Assembly (NCBI GenBank): GCA_013368315.1
Contig: JAACJM010000012.1
Span: 682,001-746,000 of the forward strand
Reading direction: 5' to 3'
Length of the DNA: 64,000 nt
Source: Tetrapyrgos nigripes
Taxonomy: Eukaryota > Basidiomycota > Agaricomycetes > Agaricales > Campanellaceae
A program made the position numbers and the translations under genes. Below are positions 1-11,900 of the stretch, piece after piece. Below the pieces are notes generated by a model that worked only from the letters and a program-made list of their open reading frames with translations, did no database searches and was not told where the DNA came from. Position 1 is the first letter of the stretch, and every line of letters starts with the position of its first letter.

Positions 1-2958
1 ATTCACCCATCCCAATTCGCCACCATTACCACCACGACGATCAAGACCACTCCGGTTTACCCAACGTCTCCGGTAGCTCTTTCCAACAAACCACCGGTGG
101 ACCCTTCCGCACAAATATGCAACCGCCCACTCCAGCACCAACGCCACCCCCACCCGCAGGTCCTAAACCAAAGAAATTACAATATCAGACCGATCAATCC
201 CGTCCCTTCTTGTTCCCATTTTCCAAAGCACAAGGAAGAGATGCGAGATTGGTGCCATTTGCCGTAGATGAAGCGGATAAGTTGTATAATAAGCATATGT
301 ATGTCTCGTTATCGCTTTTCCAAATGTGGAAGACGAGAGAGGATTGTATGACTTTTGAGAGTGGATTGGAGCATATGCCTGGGACACAGGGTGAATTTCA
401 GTCGTCGACTTTTATTCGTAAGGACGAGGTCAGTCTATGTGTTTGGCCTGGGAATGTTGTTCTTTTCTAACGATGGTTGTTTGTAGGACACGGACCCAGA
501 AGCATCTGAATCTCTTCCTGATCTCGCATTGCTGGACGCCAAGATTGCAGAAGCGACTGAGGCATTTGACAAAGCCGAAACGGTTGGTGAGAAACGGAGA
601 GCAAAGGAAAGGAAGGAAGACCTAATGCGATTAAAGCGAGTAGAGCAGATATATGTGAGTTCTTCTTCTACCCTCTTCTGTCGCAGCAATGTACTAACTG
701 GAACAGAGTGCAACTCTACCATGTCTATCTGGTTGGGTCCTCGTCCTTCTGAAGCTTTTGTTAGCAACTGTTTCAGCTGCTACGAATGCTCCTCAAGGTT
801 CTGTGTTTCCTCCCGGAGTCTCTTCTCGTGAGTTTGCGTCTATATCTACGAGACTGAGAATAGAATGACGCGTAACTGACTTGGTTATTTCATCAGCTGC
901 TCAAGAACAACCTCAACCTAATCTTCCTCCCCCCTCCTTGGATGAGTTAGATGTCATTCGTCATCGTGAGATAACGACAAAGGCAGCGTCTGCTATTCTC
1001 TTGCTCGCTCTCAAGTGGTTCAAGGTTTCTCGTGAGTCAGCTACGTTTCACGAGTGATTTATTATCTTGACCACCTCTTTCTTACACAGACGTGATGAAA
1101 TTCCATCATTTGGGTCAACTGCTCTTGGACACCAATTGTCTGTTACTTCTCTTGAAGATGTTTGGCATGCAAGAAGTTTCTGTCCATTTGGTTTCTAAAG
1201 CTGACTCGCCAGAGAACGAGTGGGTATTTTTCGAACCTTCTCAACTTAACAGCTACTGACGCAGTCGTCTATCTAGCTTCTTCCGCTACTGTTTCCTAAA
1301 CTTCTCCAAAACCCCACACCAAGTCCGACCAGAAGACAACATGCTCAAACCTCCCCGTCACACCGTCATCCGAACTCAAAAACTTCCCAACGGCGAGATA
1401 CACGAAGAGGAAGTCGAAATGGTGACAGATTTCTCATGGAGGAATTTCTTCTCCACTATCAATTTCGCCAAAATCATGCAGAAATTGTCAAAGAATCGAT
1501 CTCATCGGATTTGGATGTTGGTTCAGTATAAAAGTTCTGTGAGTTGGGGCTGGCTGTCTTCGAGTTGTAGTTTGTTCGATGGCATTGCTGACCCGACTCG
1601 TGTTTGCTTTGCTTGTTTAGGCTGTGTTGAAACGAATGCTTCGAGTACAACATCCACTGCTCCAGTTACATTTACTCAAACTCATTAAGAGTCAAGTACC
1701 GTTCTGCGGGAGGAAATGGAGACAAAGTGAGATGTCTGTCATCATGGAATTTACCCATTTGGTGCTGAACAAACCGTCTTCTTTTCACCTACTAGCCAAT
1801 ATGAAAGTCATCACTGCGATCTATCTCAACTGCAGACCTGATTTGAGGGATGAATGGTTGACGGGTAACGAAGTGGATGATGTTACAGACGCGCAGGTTG
1901 GTCATTCACATTGAGATTCATTGCGGCCGAGAAATGAAGTGCTGACGCGTTAATACTTGTACACCGTCAGGCCCAAGAAACTGCTTTACGCCATTTAGTG
2001 AAGTTCTGTGCGTTTCAAATCCTTGCTACTCCACAGGACACAAGACGTGTCCTTGCATGACTGACTCACTGACATTCCCGAACAGACAACAACAGACGCT
2101 ACGGCCCCATCGCAACTGCTCAGCAACATAGCCCGATGCACAGGCGGACAGGTAGCTTGTCCATCGAAGGCCTCCATCCCGGCCCCGAACTCTCAGGCAT
2201 CATTCGTTCCGTAGGAACACCCAACATTATCGATGCAGACGTGTTTCCGCCCGCACGTTCCAAAGCGCCTGATCCGTCGATCTTTTTGCCGTATATCCCT
2301 GAAGATATCAGTTTTGAGGAAGAGTACGAAGAGTATATATCTGATCTTGATTGGTCGGAGCAACAGGGACATGGTAATGCGCCATTGTTTGGTGGAACGG
2401 GGGTAGGGACGGGTATGGGAGCTGGGACAGGGTCCGGCGCGGGCACGTCTGCTTGGTCAAGGTTACCAGAGTTTGCTGCCGATATTGCGGAGGATATTAG
2501 TGATAGTGAGAGTATTGTTACTATTGGAGATCTAGGAGACGAAAGTCGAATGGATAATACCCGGGAGGACGGGACGGAGGACGAGAATCTGAATAATTGG
2601 GAGGTGAGTCATTTGCACTGTTCTATTGTGTTTGGACGAGTGATTGACTTGCGGTTGTTTCATTAGCACATGAGTCCAAAGACTATGGCGGCACTGCCCA
2701 AATCCCCAGCAGGCAAACGGAGAGCGAGTTCTGGGAGCGGTGGTTTGCGTCCGGTTAAACCCTTCGGTCTTGATGATGGAAGTGCTGTGGATGATGACGA
2801 GGAGGAAGGTGAGGAGGAGGAGGTTGGACCAGCACCACGCGAAAAATCTGCCTTTGCATCTGGAGCTGGTGTTGATGAAGTGGAATATGCTTATGGGTGA
2901 GTTTGGGTTTCTGCCTGTCTCGTTGAGTTCTTTGACCAATTTTTTTTCCAGGGTATGA
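1..2958 (+). CDS. Far11/STRIP1-like STRIPAK subunit, 3' part
   Basis: This is the C-terminal part of a Far11/STRIP1 (FAM40) protein, a core subunit of the STRIPAK phosphatase-kinase complex (PRO22 in Sordaria), which acts at endomembranes in cell fusion, septation and fruiting. The 5' end lies outside the window; the frame is open from base 3. The first exon carries the N1221-type signature RPFLFPFSKA followed by EADKLYNKHMYVSLSLFQMW. Later exons carry the DUF3402 part: VLVLLKLLLATVSA, MKFHHLGQLLLDTNCLLLLL, FSWRNFFSTINFAKIMQKLS and NMKVITAIYLNCRPDLRDEW, which parallel human STRIP1 segments. About nine introns of 50-90 nt are needed (for example 430-486 and the last one, about 2899-2951). The protein ends in an acidic tail and the last codons are Gly-Val-stop after the final intron. 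It converges on the DUF6533 gene. Family assignment is firm; exact borders are by eye. Confidence 0.88.
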
Positions 2959-3132
2959 TTGTCACTATCTACCAGCGACGAGATAGACAAGAGTTCCTGC
3001 GTTTAGTATAAGTTCCCCAGCACTACTGATACAATAACGATTTTCTTCGTAGCTAATAAGTGAATGTAAGGTACGAAAATATGAAACGAATGAATGGCAT
3101 GGCCAAAGCATGTCCCTGTTTGTGAAGCAAAA

Positions 3133-4809
3133 TCAAATATTGTCAAAAACAATTCCAAAAGTACTCTGGGTTGCTGTTTCGTGATGCCAGCGCAAAGAAG
3201 AGGCCGTTGTCCCTATTTGGTTGGAGGTGAGCATCGGTGCATAATACGCAGCTTGCAGGTTCAATATGAGCCTGGAAACGAGGTTGCACATGAAAGCGAG
3301 ACTGAGAGCGTAAGGTATTTGCAGCCATGGGATCTATGTAACGAATTTCGGTCAGATCGAGGTAAAGAGCTTCAGATGCGAATGATCTTGGAATGATCGC
3401 TGAGTGTCACAGACATACCTTGCCTGCGTCTACTTTGTGTTTCATCACGTACAAAGTCGACACGACGTTACAAATGAAAATGACTTCAATTCTACATGCG
3501 AAATGCTTTTAGACCTGACGAAGAAAGCCTGACAAAGGGAACCTCAAACTCACACTAAAAAATAAATGACATGATCACGGAGCAAGACGTCCAGGATGAC
3601 ACTGCTACTCCATATCTTTCTCGTCCGCGCGTACTGAATACCACTGCAAACGAGAAACGCGAAAAGAACGGTCTCGACTGCAGCAGGTACAATCCAGAAC
3701 CCGGGGAAATAAACAGGAATCCCTAGACGAGCGCAGAGTAGTCCTTCTGGTGCAGCTAAGCGAAGAAAGGGAAAAAGAAATGTTTGCGTTACATTGCGAT
3801 ATACTGCTACTGAGTGATAAACTCACGATATATACGGAGCAACGAAGATACACGAAACCCAAGCATTGCTGCAACCTCCACCACGAGCAGGAAAATTAGC
3901 GAGATGGTGATGTAGCGGCTACGAGAGTAGATAGCGTATATTCTCATCATCATGACGAAGCTTGCTATCCAAATTAGAATCATGTTCAGGTAACCTTGAA
4001 TGCTATACAATCTGCCGCCTGTAGGATGACGTTGGGAATGAGAAGAGCAAGGTATGGCTGCTTAAGCTTACATCTAAAGTTGACATAGAGCAGGTGTGAA
4101 TCGCGGGAATTATAGAGAGATAGAAACGTACATCTGGAAAAGATAGTTTAGTACTGCAGTAGAAGAAGAGTATGGGGAAGTATTACGTGTAGCGATGTAG
4201 GTGATAGAATGTAGACTGCGATGAGAACAGACATCAATTAATGTAGCTCGAGAGACAAAACTGAAGGAACTCACGTCTTATTTCCAACCTGCAGACCAAA
4301 GAACATGTTCAACTTTGGGAATTGGAGAGAACTGCATGTATTTACCCTAGTAAGATCTCGGCGAGGTAACGGTTCTGTAGCATCAGAAATGTTTCGCAAA
4401 GCTATCTTGAATCTCAAGGCAGGCAGCTACTCACCAACAGGTATAGCACTTTTGACAGCGACCACTTTCTTTTCTTCGAGCAGACATTTACATTGTGTTT
4501 TGGTACAAAGACTTCAGACGTACCCATATGTACTGGACCTGATGGGGAGTATGTTGAAGCACCCTGCATCCCTCAAGCAAACTGGTGACACACCTCTTGA
4601 TCCAAGGTAAGCACTGGGGAAGAAAATGTCAGGGGCCAGAGTCAACGTCTGTTCAAGCATGACTAAACTCACAATGGTCATAAAGAACGAGCGTAGTCGC
4701 TACCACTTGAGGTCAAGAGCAACTCAGAGACGACACCGAGACACACAACTGAACACTTACGCTGGCATGTCGTGACGACTCTTGCATGTACGAGAAAGTC
4801 AGTGGACAT
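3133..4809 (-). CDS. DUF6533-family seven-helix membrane protein
   Basis: This is an integral membrane protein of the DUF6533 family, which is strongly expanded in Agaricomycetes and has no established function. The chosen ATG (4809) gives MSTDFLVHARVVTTCQ, then VVATTLVLYDH, LTLDQE and VQYIW, which is the characteristic DUF6533 N-terminus (helix plus YDxxLTLDxEVxxIW), followed by SKKRKWSLSKVLYL. Further helices are seen in ILIWIASFVMMMRIYAIYS, ISLIFLLVVEVAAMLGF and FPGFWIVPAAVETVLFAFLV. The C-terminus continues through LLRDHVIYFL, VIFICNVVSTLYVMKH and IPWLQIPYALSLAFMCNLVS to a short soluble tail ending at the TGA at 3133. The coding sequence is spread over about ten short exons, so no single ORF shows it. 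A TATA-like ATATAAA (RC of 4849-4856) lies about 40 bp upstream. It may be a sensor-like membrane protein, but nothing here shows a ligand or partner. Confidence 0.8.
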
Positions 4810-5493
4810 AATAGGGAGATGACATGCTCCAAAACGCTGGGGGGCCGAGTTTATATCTGGGCCATGTCTGAATCCCCCCTAGCAGTAAATGCGATCGAAG
4901 ATAAGGCGACCAGATCGAACCGTTAAAATGACAGAGGAGGAAGATCTAGACGATGTCAGGGCTTTCTCGGTACACAATTTGACCAGGAGAAAAAAAATTG
5001 ATTGATGATTTCTAGGAAAGGCTAACGACTGGCTATATCCAAAACGGGGCAGGAAGCCACCGTCATATCGAACAGGGAGAACAGGTGGCGCACGGGGACA
5101 ACATGAGCGCGATACAGTTGGAGGTTAAGAGCTGACATGGACAGAAAAGACCTACTAGTAGGCTGGCCAGGGTGGAACACTGTTTGTTGTTCGTAATTTG
5201 TTTGAATGTTTGCTGTTGCTGGGGCTTTGGACGAGAGCCACTGGGTTCAACATACACTAACACTAACCGACACAAACATGCTGCTCCTCCCGCCCGACCC
5301 GCCCATCGTCGGCGAGCCACCAATGAGCTACTCGTCAGTCTCCATGGTCGTTCGCGAGCCGTTAGATATGGTATGCGGCCAACAGGGTCCGTGCACACCC
5401 TGGGAATTTCAGCCAACCAATGAGACCAGCGTGACATAACCCTCCTCCTCCTCACCGACGTCCTCGTTGTTTCCAACGATCTCTCTCCCCGCC
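4810..5493. promoter_or_regulatory. Divergent promoter region, DUF6533 / forkhead
   Basis: About 680 bp separate the two divergent start codons. I see no gene here; the 147-codon minus-strand ORF (5063-5506) matches no family and has no introns. Two copies of ACCAATGAG, each with a CCAAT core (5320-5324 and 5417-5421), lie 170 and 73 bp before the forkhead ATG and could be CCAAT-binding (HAP-type) sites. This is a consensus match only. Confidence 0.4.
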
Positions 5494-6825
<1,332 letters not shown>

Positions 6826-7151
6826 CCAGGAACACTTTTCTTGTGTTGTGATTGGTGATGGTACTTGTCTTGCGCCGTCGTATGGTTACCTTTTTCCTTT
6901 CCTCTCTAATACCTTTTGGTTTAGCTACTGTGTCTGTGTTTTCTTTCGCGATATTTCTTTTGTTCTGTATCTTAAACCGGTGTGAGCGGATGTAGCAGTA
7001 TACATAGATACCTGGGCTATAATATTCGACGTTGTCGGCCGATTTTGGAGTGAGTCAGCATTTTGCATTACACATCCGCTGATTGGCACAAGATTGGCAC
7101 TGCAATAAAAGCAAAATAAAAGTGTCACTTTTCTGTCTCCACATTGACAAG
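6826..7151. other. Intergenic, forkhead 3' flank and DRE2 promoter
   Basis: About 325 bp without a gene. It must hold the forkhead 3' UTR and the DRE2 5' region. It is pyrimidine-rich in its first half, and an AATAAA-like stretch (caataaaagcaaaataaaa) lies at about 7102-7120, just before the DRE2 start. I see no other structure. Confidence 0.4.
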
Positions 7152-8304
7152 ATGTCGCCCACCGCAGTAGACATTATTCCTTCAGCGACGACCATGGCTA
7201 CGGCTGCCACTCCTCTTACTGCAACAAAAGGCCCTGCGTTAGCGATTGGGTCACCCGCGACAGCGCAAGATGGTAAATACCAAGCCTTAGTGTCGGATCT
7301 GGCACAAAGTCGGACGGTGGATAGACAAATGTTCGATAGGTTGGTAGATCGAGGTGTGTCTCACTGGCTGTAGGCTACTTGTGCAGAAACTCATTCACGC
7401 ACCCAGCGACTACTCTCCCTTCCTCGACATACTCCACCGTCCACCTCACCCTTTCCGAGTCCGATTATCAATCCTTGCTACCAACGAATCTCAACGTCCT
7501 TTTGACTCAAATTCATGAGGGCATGAGTCCGTCGGGGACCATTCATATCGCGAATACCAACACGAGTTCAGAATTGTGGAGCACCATAAGGACAGAGTTG
7601 ATCCTCGTTGGATTTACAGTGCTCTCTCCTGATACTGTTTCGGATGCGGGTCTGGTAGCACAGAAACCTACCAAATCAACAACCAACGTCGGTGCTTCCC
7701 TCAAACTTCGCAAAAAGCCTACAGATCCCAATACCTCTTTGACAAACTCAAAGACGAAGAAAGCAGCGTTGTGGGCGTTGACTGCGAATACTACACGTTC
7801 TGCTTCTTCCACTATAGACTCTGACAGCCTCTTAACGGAATCTGATAAATCTTCTCGGCCTATACCTACTTGCGATCCCGTCGCACCGGATGGGAGTAAC
7901 AAACCTAGGAGAAAGAGAGCATGTAAAGGATGTACATGTGGTTTGGCGGAATTGGAAGCTGAGGAGGATTTGAATGCTACGGTTGTGATGATCGATGGGG
8001 ACGGGTCGGGAATGGGAACTGGTGTGAGGGAGGTAGGGAAGGAGGAGAGGGAGAGACTAGCTAATGGTAATGGAGTGGTGGATACGAAGAAGGTAACGAG
8101 TAGTTGCGGGAATTGTTATCTGGGAGATGCCTTTAGGTGTGCGAGTTGCCCGTACCTTGGTGAGTTGGTCTTATGTCGTTGAGAGGGTTGTTTCGCTGGT
8201 ACTGATCATGGCACACGACATCTGTTTTTTTCTTTCTTTCAGGTCTCCCACCATTCAAACCCGGAGAGAAGGTTGAGATTAGCTTGGATATGGATGATAT
8301 CTGA
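7152..8304 (+). CDS. DRE2: Dre2/anamorsin (CIAPIN1), cytosolic Fe-S assembly electron carrier
   Basis: Dre2 is the Fe-S protein that, with the diflavin reductase Tah18, supplies electrons to cytosolic iron-sulfur cluster assembly. The ATG at 7152 opens a low-complexity leader, then a methyltransferase-like N-terminal domain (DRLVDRGATTLPSSTYSTVH across the first intron, about 7355-7409). A variable linker follows. The C-terminal CIAPIN1 domain has both cluster motifs: motif A ACKGCTCGL, with a further Cys upstream in IPTCDP, and motif B, a twin CX2C (CGNCYLGDAFRCASC), followed by PYLGLPPFKPGEKV. The second intron (about 8160-8242) splits PYLG from LPPF. All expected cysteines are present, so the protein looks functional. 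The neighbouring genes are unrelated in function. Confidence 0.96.
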
Positions 8305-8954
8305 GTGTCTCGACGGGACAAAACATGCTACGTTGATTGTGATGTACTCGATACGGGTGCTCCTCCATTTATTGAAAATCATTCGTTGTTTGGACCCTCT
8401 CTTCTTCTCACTTTTTTTGGTTCAGTAGAAGACAACACGGTATGAACCACATTCCTAATCCAGTCCGATGTATACTAGACGAAAGTTTTTTTTTCCCTTT
8501 CAAGTTGTCTCTCTTTCTGTCTTACTTACCTGCATACACACGCCTCCACAGCCGCATTCCTTTTCTCTGTTTGCTCATTTGCATTCTTACTGCTTTTATC
8601 GTTATGGCTATATCCTCTCAACATCTTACCTCACTTTGTTTGTCCCACTGTCTTTCCTCGTTCCTCATCTGTGCAGCTTTTCATGAGCCAGCCTGAGAAT
8701 TTCCCTCGTTTGATTCTCTCATTTAGTTACTTGCTCACATACATGAACATGTATCTTATTGAACATTTGACAAAGAAATGAATGATATGTATCCTTTACT
8801 TTTCCTGCAAACAATTCAGACTCTCAACTCTCAACCTACCAACTTTCGCAACTTGTAATTAGGCAAGATGCATATGCACCTTACGTCATTCGAGAATTTT
8901 TTATTCCAACACTTGTATCTGGTTCTGGCCTTTCTGCCTTTGAGTACAACATCC
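8305..8954. other. Intergenic, DRE2 3' flank and BCD1 5' region
   Basis: About 650 bp. The middle part (about 8480-8680) is T/C-rich and gives long but unconvincing ORFs in two frames. An in-frame ATG at 8868 would add a hydrophobic 29-residue leader to BCD1. I reject it as the start because a nuclear Bcd1 should not carry a signal-like leader; the ATG at 8955 is preferred. Confidence 0.4.
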
Positions 8955-10759
8955 ATGGCTACGGCTCCGCCTATCACTCATCCTCTTCCTCCGAAACCCG
9001 AAACACAAAACCCTACTACTAGTCCTAGTCCCAGTCCAAGTTCACAACTACGAAACGAACGAAGCGAACAGGAACATCCCAATTTCCAAACGGAAGGCGA
9101 CGGCGACAGCGACCTAGGAATAGGAAAGAGAACACCAAAACCAACGACATGTCAAACCTGTCACTCCCAACCCGCAAAATACACTTGTCCGCGATGTGGA
9201 CATGTTTCGTGTTCGGTGGGATGTGTGAAGAGACATAAGGAGGGGGGGTTAACAATAACCTCATCTGGAGGATATCCTACTCCTATTTCCGTGTCTGGTA
9301 GCATCGGCATCGGGTCTACTTCTACTTCCTTTCAACCAAATGTACAGCAAGTAGAAGTAGAAGTAGTAGGTTGCTCAGGTATCCGAAACAAAGCATCCTA
9401 CGTCCCCATGTCTACATATGGATGGGGTGAAATGATGGGTGATTATGTGTTTTTGGAGGAGGTTGGGAGGGTTGTTAAAGGTGGTGGGGAGGGGATTGTG
9501 AAAATTGGAGGAGGTGGTGCTGGTGCTGGTGCGGGTATGCATACGTTTACTGGGTCAGGTATTGGATCAGAGACAGGTCGAGGTCGGGGACGAGGACGAG
9601 GACTGGGACTGGGACGAGGAGGAGGTACGCGAGGAGGGAGACACCATCAACACAAGCCACGGTCAAAACGAGAGCTGTTGAAATTAGAGTTGGAAAAGAG
9701 GGATATCACGATGGAGTTGGTACCGCTTGGAATGGAAAGGGGGAAGGTGAATATGAGTTGTTTGGATTACAAGTGAGTTTTATACTTTGTTCGTTTCTTA
9801 TATTTCGTTCTACTTCTTTATAGACATTCTATTGTTATACTTATACTAATACTTTTCACTCAATCTCTCAGATCCCAGCCTCCTCAACCCCTTCTCACCA
9901 TCGAACTAGTATTCCATCCTACACCTGACCCTCTCCATCCAAACGAATCAAAAGAACCGTACAAAGTTCTCAGACATCGGATATCATTAGAAGACACGGT
10001 GGAGAGTGTCCTTTGCAGTTTGGTCTCCGTCAAGGATAAGGAAAACCAGAATGGCCAAGGCAAGGGCAAAGGGAAAGGCAAAGAGAAAACAACGACACCT
10101 TCATGGGTTGCTGATCTCGTTGGCACTGGGGAGGCAAAAGAAGTGGCAGGAGGAGTGTTGAGCACAGACTCGGACGTGGGTCTGGGTCTGGAGGTAGACT
10201 GTCTGATTCGTGCCCCCGCCCTTGGTAAATCCAAAGTCTATTGGAGACTAGACACCCAAAAAACATTGAAAGATGCGTTAAAAGGGATGGAGTTTGTGGA
10301 GTTTCCTACTGTGGAAGTTTGGGAGAAGGGTGTGTTTGGGGGTAAGGTGGTTGAGGTGGGCGAAGTTGGGTTGAATAGCAATGTGAACGCGAATAGGGGA
10401 TTTGGATTTGGGTTTGGAGTTGGAGTCGGTGTAGGCGGGGTGGTGACTGGGGAGGATGGGATTATGAGGAAAGAGAGAGTAAGAGAAGAAGGGTTATGGG
10501 TAAAAAAGAGGGAAAGCGGATGATCAGTGGGTTGGTGGGTGGGTATGGAAGTGGGAGTGAAGACGAAGAGGATGAAGGGGAAGGAGAGGTAAAGCAGGAA
10601 GTAGGGCTTGGGTTGGAAGCATATGAGGACAGCGAGGATGGTGATGGTGATGAGGAGATGGAAGTCGATGAAAAGGTGTTACTGGAGTTGATTCGACGTC
10701 GTGAAGAAGCAGAGCAAGCTAGTGTCGAAGTGGATGAAGACGAAGTAGATTATACATAG
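8955..10759 (+). CDS. BCD1: Bcd1/ZNHIT6-like box C/D snoRNP assembly factor, frame break near 3' end
   Basis: Bcd1 is a nuclear zf-HIT protein needed for box C/D snoRNA stability and snoRNP assembly. The zf-HIT finger is seen as TCQTCHSQPAKYTCPRCGHV followed by SCSVGCVKRHKE. After an insert come CSGIRNKASYVPM and a GDYVFLEEVGRVV segment, as in Bcd1. An intron (about 9774-9870) links LDYK to SQPPQPLLTIELVFHPTPDP and VLRHRISLEDTVES, the second conserved part. Gly/Arg- and Gly/Val-rich inserts make it low-complexity. The frame carrying the body stops at 10521-10523, but the frame offset by one continues with a clearly coding acidic tail (SGSEDEEDEGEGE ... DEKVLLELIRRREEAEQ) to the TAG at 10757. 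Either a very short intron (10479-10516, 38 nt) or a single-base indel joins them. The stop lies 3 bp from the MED18 stop on the other strand. Confidence 0.85.
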
Positions 10760-10762
10760 TAT

Positions 10763-11402
10763 CTACACATCTTGCCTCCGTAAATCCAAAAGCCCCTTCA
10801 TAAGCAACTGGACTTGTAAAACGGCTTCTATCGAATGACTAAGAGGATTGTCTTGGGTATTTCGTATCGGGAAAGCAGTCTTGACTTCAACTTCCCAAAG
10901 GGTATCTGCATGGGCAGGAATAGGTTGTTGAGTGCGTGGGTCGACTTGTTCTTGTTGAAGCATTTGGATGATGAGTGAACCGCGACGGAAGAGGTAGCCG
11001 CGTTTGTAGATTTGGGAACGTTTTCTGGAAAAAAAGACATACATAGGAATAGAGCGACATCAAACAGAAAGGTGAAACTTACATATATCCCAAAGCAGAA
11101 GCAAAAGCAAGGGCATCACCTGCAACATGGCATGTAGCCCATGGTCTAACAGTTGCTTCTGGGTGAGCCCTCACAGACTCGGGTTTCAGATAGGAATCCA
11201 GGACCCAAGGGGAATCGGGTGCAGTGAGATCTTTCCGTGCTCGCAGGAGAATGGGTTCGCCGATGAGAGGTTCAAAGACGACTTCTCGGGTGTGCATTGG
11301 ACTGGAGGATTCGGAATTGAGAGTTACTCGGTTTACGATGGCTTTGAGATCATGAGAGAAGAATTCGCCGAATAGGGCTACTTGGTAGGAGTGAGAGCTC
11401 AT
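10763..11402 (-). CDS. MED18: Mediator subunit Med18
   Basis: Med18 is a head-module subunit of the Mediator coactivator of RNA polymerase II, where it forms the movable jaw with Med20. The ATG at 11402 gives MSSHSYQVALFGEFFSHDLK, the typical beta-strand opening of Med18. It continues with LIGEPILLRARKDL and VRPWATCHVAGDALAFASAL, then after one intron (11025-11082) KRSQIYKRGYLFRRGSLIIQ, LWEVEVKTAFPIRN and LLMKGLLDLRRQDV. At about 190-200 residues it is shorter than yeast Med18 but normal for basidiomycetes. The gene converges with BCD1 with only 3 bp between stop codons, so the transcripts must overlap in their 3' UTRs. Confidence 0.88.
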
Positions 11403-11900
11403 AAGGTAGAACTAGGATTGTAGTATTTCCATATTTGGATTCGAAAAAAAATAAACCACCATGGCCGGTGTCACCGTCGTACCTCTGGGTCCATGAAAGG
11501 TGGCATGCAAGCAGGAACAGGAACAATCCGGGTGACCTCGTAATATCGCGCCCTTTTCGTTTACGCTGTCTACCTGGCATGGGGTATGCAAACCGCTCGC
11601 GTCAGTGTCACTGCCGCTGTATCTCTTCGTTTCCTGTCCGTAGCACCGCTGGTAGCAGTCTTATCCTCCTGCTATTTCCTCGGCCTGCTATTCATGGCCT
11701 AGATGACGGCAGCATTACTGCAGTGCAAGTAGAGTTACGTATTTAGTACTTTTGTCCGCAATGTGGAGTATTCGGTTTTGACATCCCGTAGTGGTTTCCG
11801 CCGCTGTATGAGTGTACGTGAGTAATATATCGGTCTGGTTGACCGTCGCAACCGCAGCCACCGTGAACTGTTTAATTGACCAGTTAGTCCACGTGACGGT
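11403..11900. promoter_or_regulatory. Divergent promoter region, MED18 / CUE-like gene
   Basis: About 500 bp between divergent starts with no convincing gene. A CACGTG E-box (11890-11895) sits only 5 bp before the ATG of the CUE-like gene, too close to be a usual upstream element unless transcription starts further back. It is a consensus match only. Confidence 0.35.

Noticed and set aside
8868..8954. Upstream ATG of BCD1 giving a hydrophobic leader
   Set aside because: It resembles a signal peptide, which does not fit a nuclear protein; the MATAPP start at 8955 is more like the family.
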